A stretch of 16,143 bases of DNA from Willaertia magna (Eukaryota > Heterolobosea > Eutetramitea > Acrasida > Naegleriidae): positions 1-16,143 of the forward strand of contig CADWAF010004442.1 of assembly GCA_902984215.1 (NCBI GenBank). The letters run 5' to 3'. Shown here in pieces: positions 14,362 to 16,143 of this stretch. Below the pieces are notes generated by a model. It was not told where the DNA came from, did not search any database, and saw only the letters and a program-made list of their open reading frames with translations. Numbering within the stretch: the first letter of the stretch is position 1; each line of letters begins with the position of its first letter. The position numbers were made by a program, and so were the translations under genes.

Positions 14362-16143
14362 TTATTCCAATTTAGTTGTTGTTGTAATTAACAAATCATT
14401 ATCACTACCATCCTCACTATCCTCACTATCATCATCATCCAAAATAAATCCAGGTCTCTTACCATCCTGTACATCCATCATCATCATTACACTGTTGTTA
14501 TTAATGTTATTATTATCATTATTATTAACAACCATATTTAAATTAGAATCCACACTCTTTCCAGTATTATTACTATTAATAGATAATAAATCATTTTCAA
14601 ATATAGAATTATTATTTAATCTATTTATAGGCATATATTTTAATTCTTTATCCATAAATTGTTGTACTTTTCCTAAATTTCTAGGTGTCATTAAAAACAT
14701 AATTAAAATAAAAATAAATAAAAATAAAATAGTCCAATAAATATCATAAGTCCAATTAATTTCAAATAATTTATCATTTTTAAATAAATTATTAAATAAA
14801 TGAAATTGATAAAAAAAGGAAATAATTATTGTTAAAATAAAATTTAAAAATAAAATAAAAAATAATTTAATAAAAATATTTAATCTTTCTAATTGTTGTT
14901 TATTTTTTAAATATTTTAAATTTATAATTAATTCTATAAATATCCAAATAGTTACAATTATATCTAATATTATATTTGGTAATGAAATTAAACTTGCTAT
15001 AAATGGTGAAATTAAATGTACTTTTAAAAATAATAAATTTACAATTTCATTTCCTAAATTAGATAAAAAATAAATAAATCCAAAAATAATTAATAAAAAT
15101 TGTTTAAAATTTCCTAAATAATTCCTAATTGATCCATAACCCATACATAGTAATAAAATAAATATTCTACTAAAAGTAATTCTTAAAATATGAAAAAAAC
15201 TACTTAATGTATAAAATAAGTGATTATTATTTCCTTCTATATTTAGAAATTCATAATAAAAATAATAAAATGAATTTTCAAATAAAAATAAAATAAATAA
15301 AAAACATATCCATACAATAATAGCATAAGATTCTATTTTTAAATTATTATCTGTGACTGTTCTATTATTAGAAAAAGAATTCCATAAATGTAAAGTAAAT
15401 GGACGTTTACATTCAAATCCACCAATTATAGTAATAATATAAATAATACCTATAAATAAAGTAATTAATGAAATTATTCCATAAAAGGGAATATAATTAT
15501 AATATTCTCCATTAATATATCCAAATGGATTAACATATTTAATATATCCATTCATTAATCTATAATTTATTTGTTGTAATTGATTATTACAATTTAAAAT
15601 AATGATATAATATATTCCAGATTTAGTAAATTCATTTCTTTTTATTTGAATTTTATTTGAATTTTGAATTTTTAAAAAATATAAATTATTATTTGATTCT
15701 TCTTTACAAATTAAATTTTGTAAAATATTTGTAAATAAATTTCCATGATTCGTAGTAATAGCAGTATTTGTTGTAAAATCATTTTTAATTTCACCATTTT
15801 TATAAGTAATACTATTTTTAGAAATAGTAGTACTATTTAAATATAATTGTTCTAATTCATCACTATGAATAATTGATACATAAATAGAATGATCTATATT
15901 TTCTAAATTTAGATTATTATTTTCTATATTTGTTAAAGTTAAATCAATGGATATATATGGATTTTTTAAATTATTTAAAATTAATAAATTATTTTTAACA
16001 TAATCTTTTGTATAAATTCCAAATCTTTTAATAATATAACTATTATAATAAAATTTAGTTTGATGAAAAGGAAATATTTCTGAATTTATTTTGGTAATTA
16101 ATAATTGTATAGTTATAATGAATAGTAAAATGGTAAAGAGAAT
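14362..16143 (-). CDS. Lung 7-TM family protein, TMEM87/GPR107-like (593 aa visible, start missing)
   Basis: The frame is open from the right edge to TAA at 14364-14362. It has no Met for the first 196 visible codons, so the gene begins just outside. The visible N-terminus, ILFTILLFIITIQLLI, is a signal-peptide core. An Asn-rich lumenal domain follows (about 22-215). Seven membrane segments lie near 217-240, 272-291, 314-335, 345-367, 379-406, 421-444 and 463-485. Family marks are NPFGYINGEYY then FYGIISL before and in helix 1, ENSFYYFYYEFLNIEG after helix 2, and SRIFILLLCMGYGSIRNYLG at helix 3, closest to TMEM87 and yeast PTM1. The tail has Asn runs and an acidic cluster (569-583). These proteins sit in Golgi or endosomal membranes and are linked to trafficking. 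Only a few N-terminal residues should be missing. Confidence 0.85.
   Translation of the reverse strand: MLFTILLFIITIQLLITKINSEIFPFHQTKFYYNSYIIKRFGIYTKDYVKNNLLILNNLKNPYISIDLTLTNIENNNLNLENIDHSIYVSIIHSDELEQLYLNSTTISKNSITYKNGEIKNDFTTNTAITTNHGNLFTNILQNLICKEESNNNLYFLKIQNSNKIQIKRNEFTKSGIYYIIILNCNNQLQQINYRLMNGYIKYVNPFGYINGEYYNYIPFYGIISLITLFIGIIYIITIIGGFECKRPFTLHLWNSFSNNRTVTDNNLKIESYAIIVWICFLFILFLFENSFYYFYYEFLNIEGNNNHLFYTLSSFFHILRITFSRIFILLLCMGYGSIRNYLGNFKQFLLIIFGFIYFLSNLGNEIVNLLFLKVHLISPFIASLISLPNIILDIIVTIWIFIELIINLKYLKNKQQLERLNIFIKLFFILFLNFILTIIISFFYQFHLFNNLFKNDKLFEINWTYDIYWTILFLFIFILIMFLMTPRNLGKVQQFMDKELKYMPINRLNNNSIFENDLLSINSNNTGKSVDSNLNMVVNNNDNNNINNNSVMMMMDVQDGKRPGFILDDDDSEDSEDGSDNDLLITTTTKLE

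Noticed and set aside
14324..14740. 138-codon plus-strand frame of Leu/Ser runs
   Set aside because: It is antisense to the Asn/Asp-rich tail of the TMEM87-like protein, which explains its composition.

Overview
The window looks like nuclear DNA of a dictyostelid-type amoebozoan. The reasons are very low G+C, with near-pure A/T spacers; third codon positions that are mostly A or T; Asn/Gln runs inside otherwise conserved proteins; short AT-rich GT-AG introns; runs of A just before start codons; very tight gene spacing; and an intron-containing tRNA. TAA is the usual stop, TAG is used twice and TGA is never used by the genes called here. The species cannot be fixed from the sequence alone.

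Left end (1-1471): the first exon of a PTEN phosphatase reads leftwards out of the window. Its residue numbering matches human PTEN at Asp92 and Cys124, and an intron splits the catalytic loop. A ~1 kb divergent spacer, mostly A/T, follows.

1472-5756 holds the most unusual gene. It has five exons that, once spliced, encode about 1346 residues: a B-box-type zinc finger, a dynamin-like GTPase, a long helical region, a complete protein kinase domain and a second, degenerate kinase domain. I know of no named protein with this order of domains, so it is the main candidate for an undescribed system. Its start is uncertain, because an overlapping 52-codon frame has the better start context.

5857-10497 is a run of minus-strand genes: a small membrane protein of unknown role, a CYTH-domain protein, a SETD9-like protein, a second CYTH-domain protein, and a membrane protein resembling the fungal nuclear-rim Nur1/DUF2418 family. 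A plus-strand tRNA-Ile(UAU) with a 10-nt intron lies between the first CYTH gene and the SETD9 gene.

10560-13457 carries two plus-strand metabolic genes. One is a complete sulfite oxidase (membrane anchor, cytochrome b5, molybdenum cofactor and dimerisation domains). The other is a gamma-glutamylcyclotransferase-like protein with an added hydrophobic C-terminus. Both touch sulfur/glutathione metabolism, but nothing shows co-regulation.

13541-16143 returns to the minus strand, with a third, shorter CYTH paralog and a seven-helix TMEM87/GPR107-type Golgi protein. The latter stays open to the window edge and lacks only its first few residues. The three CYTH copies share blocks of sequence but have lost most of the family's ExExK signature, which suggests a local expansion towards a changed function.
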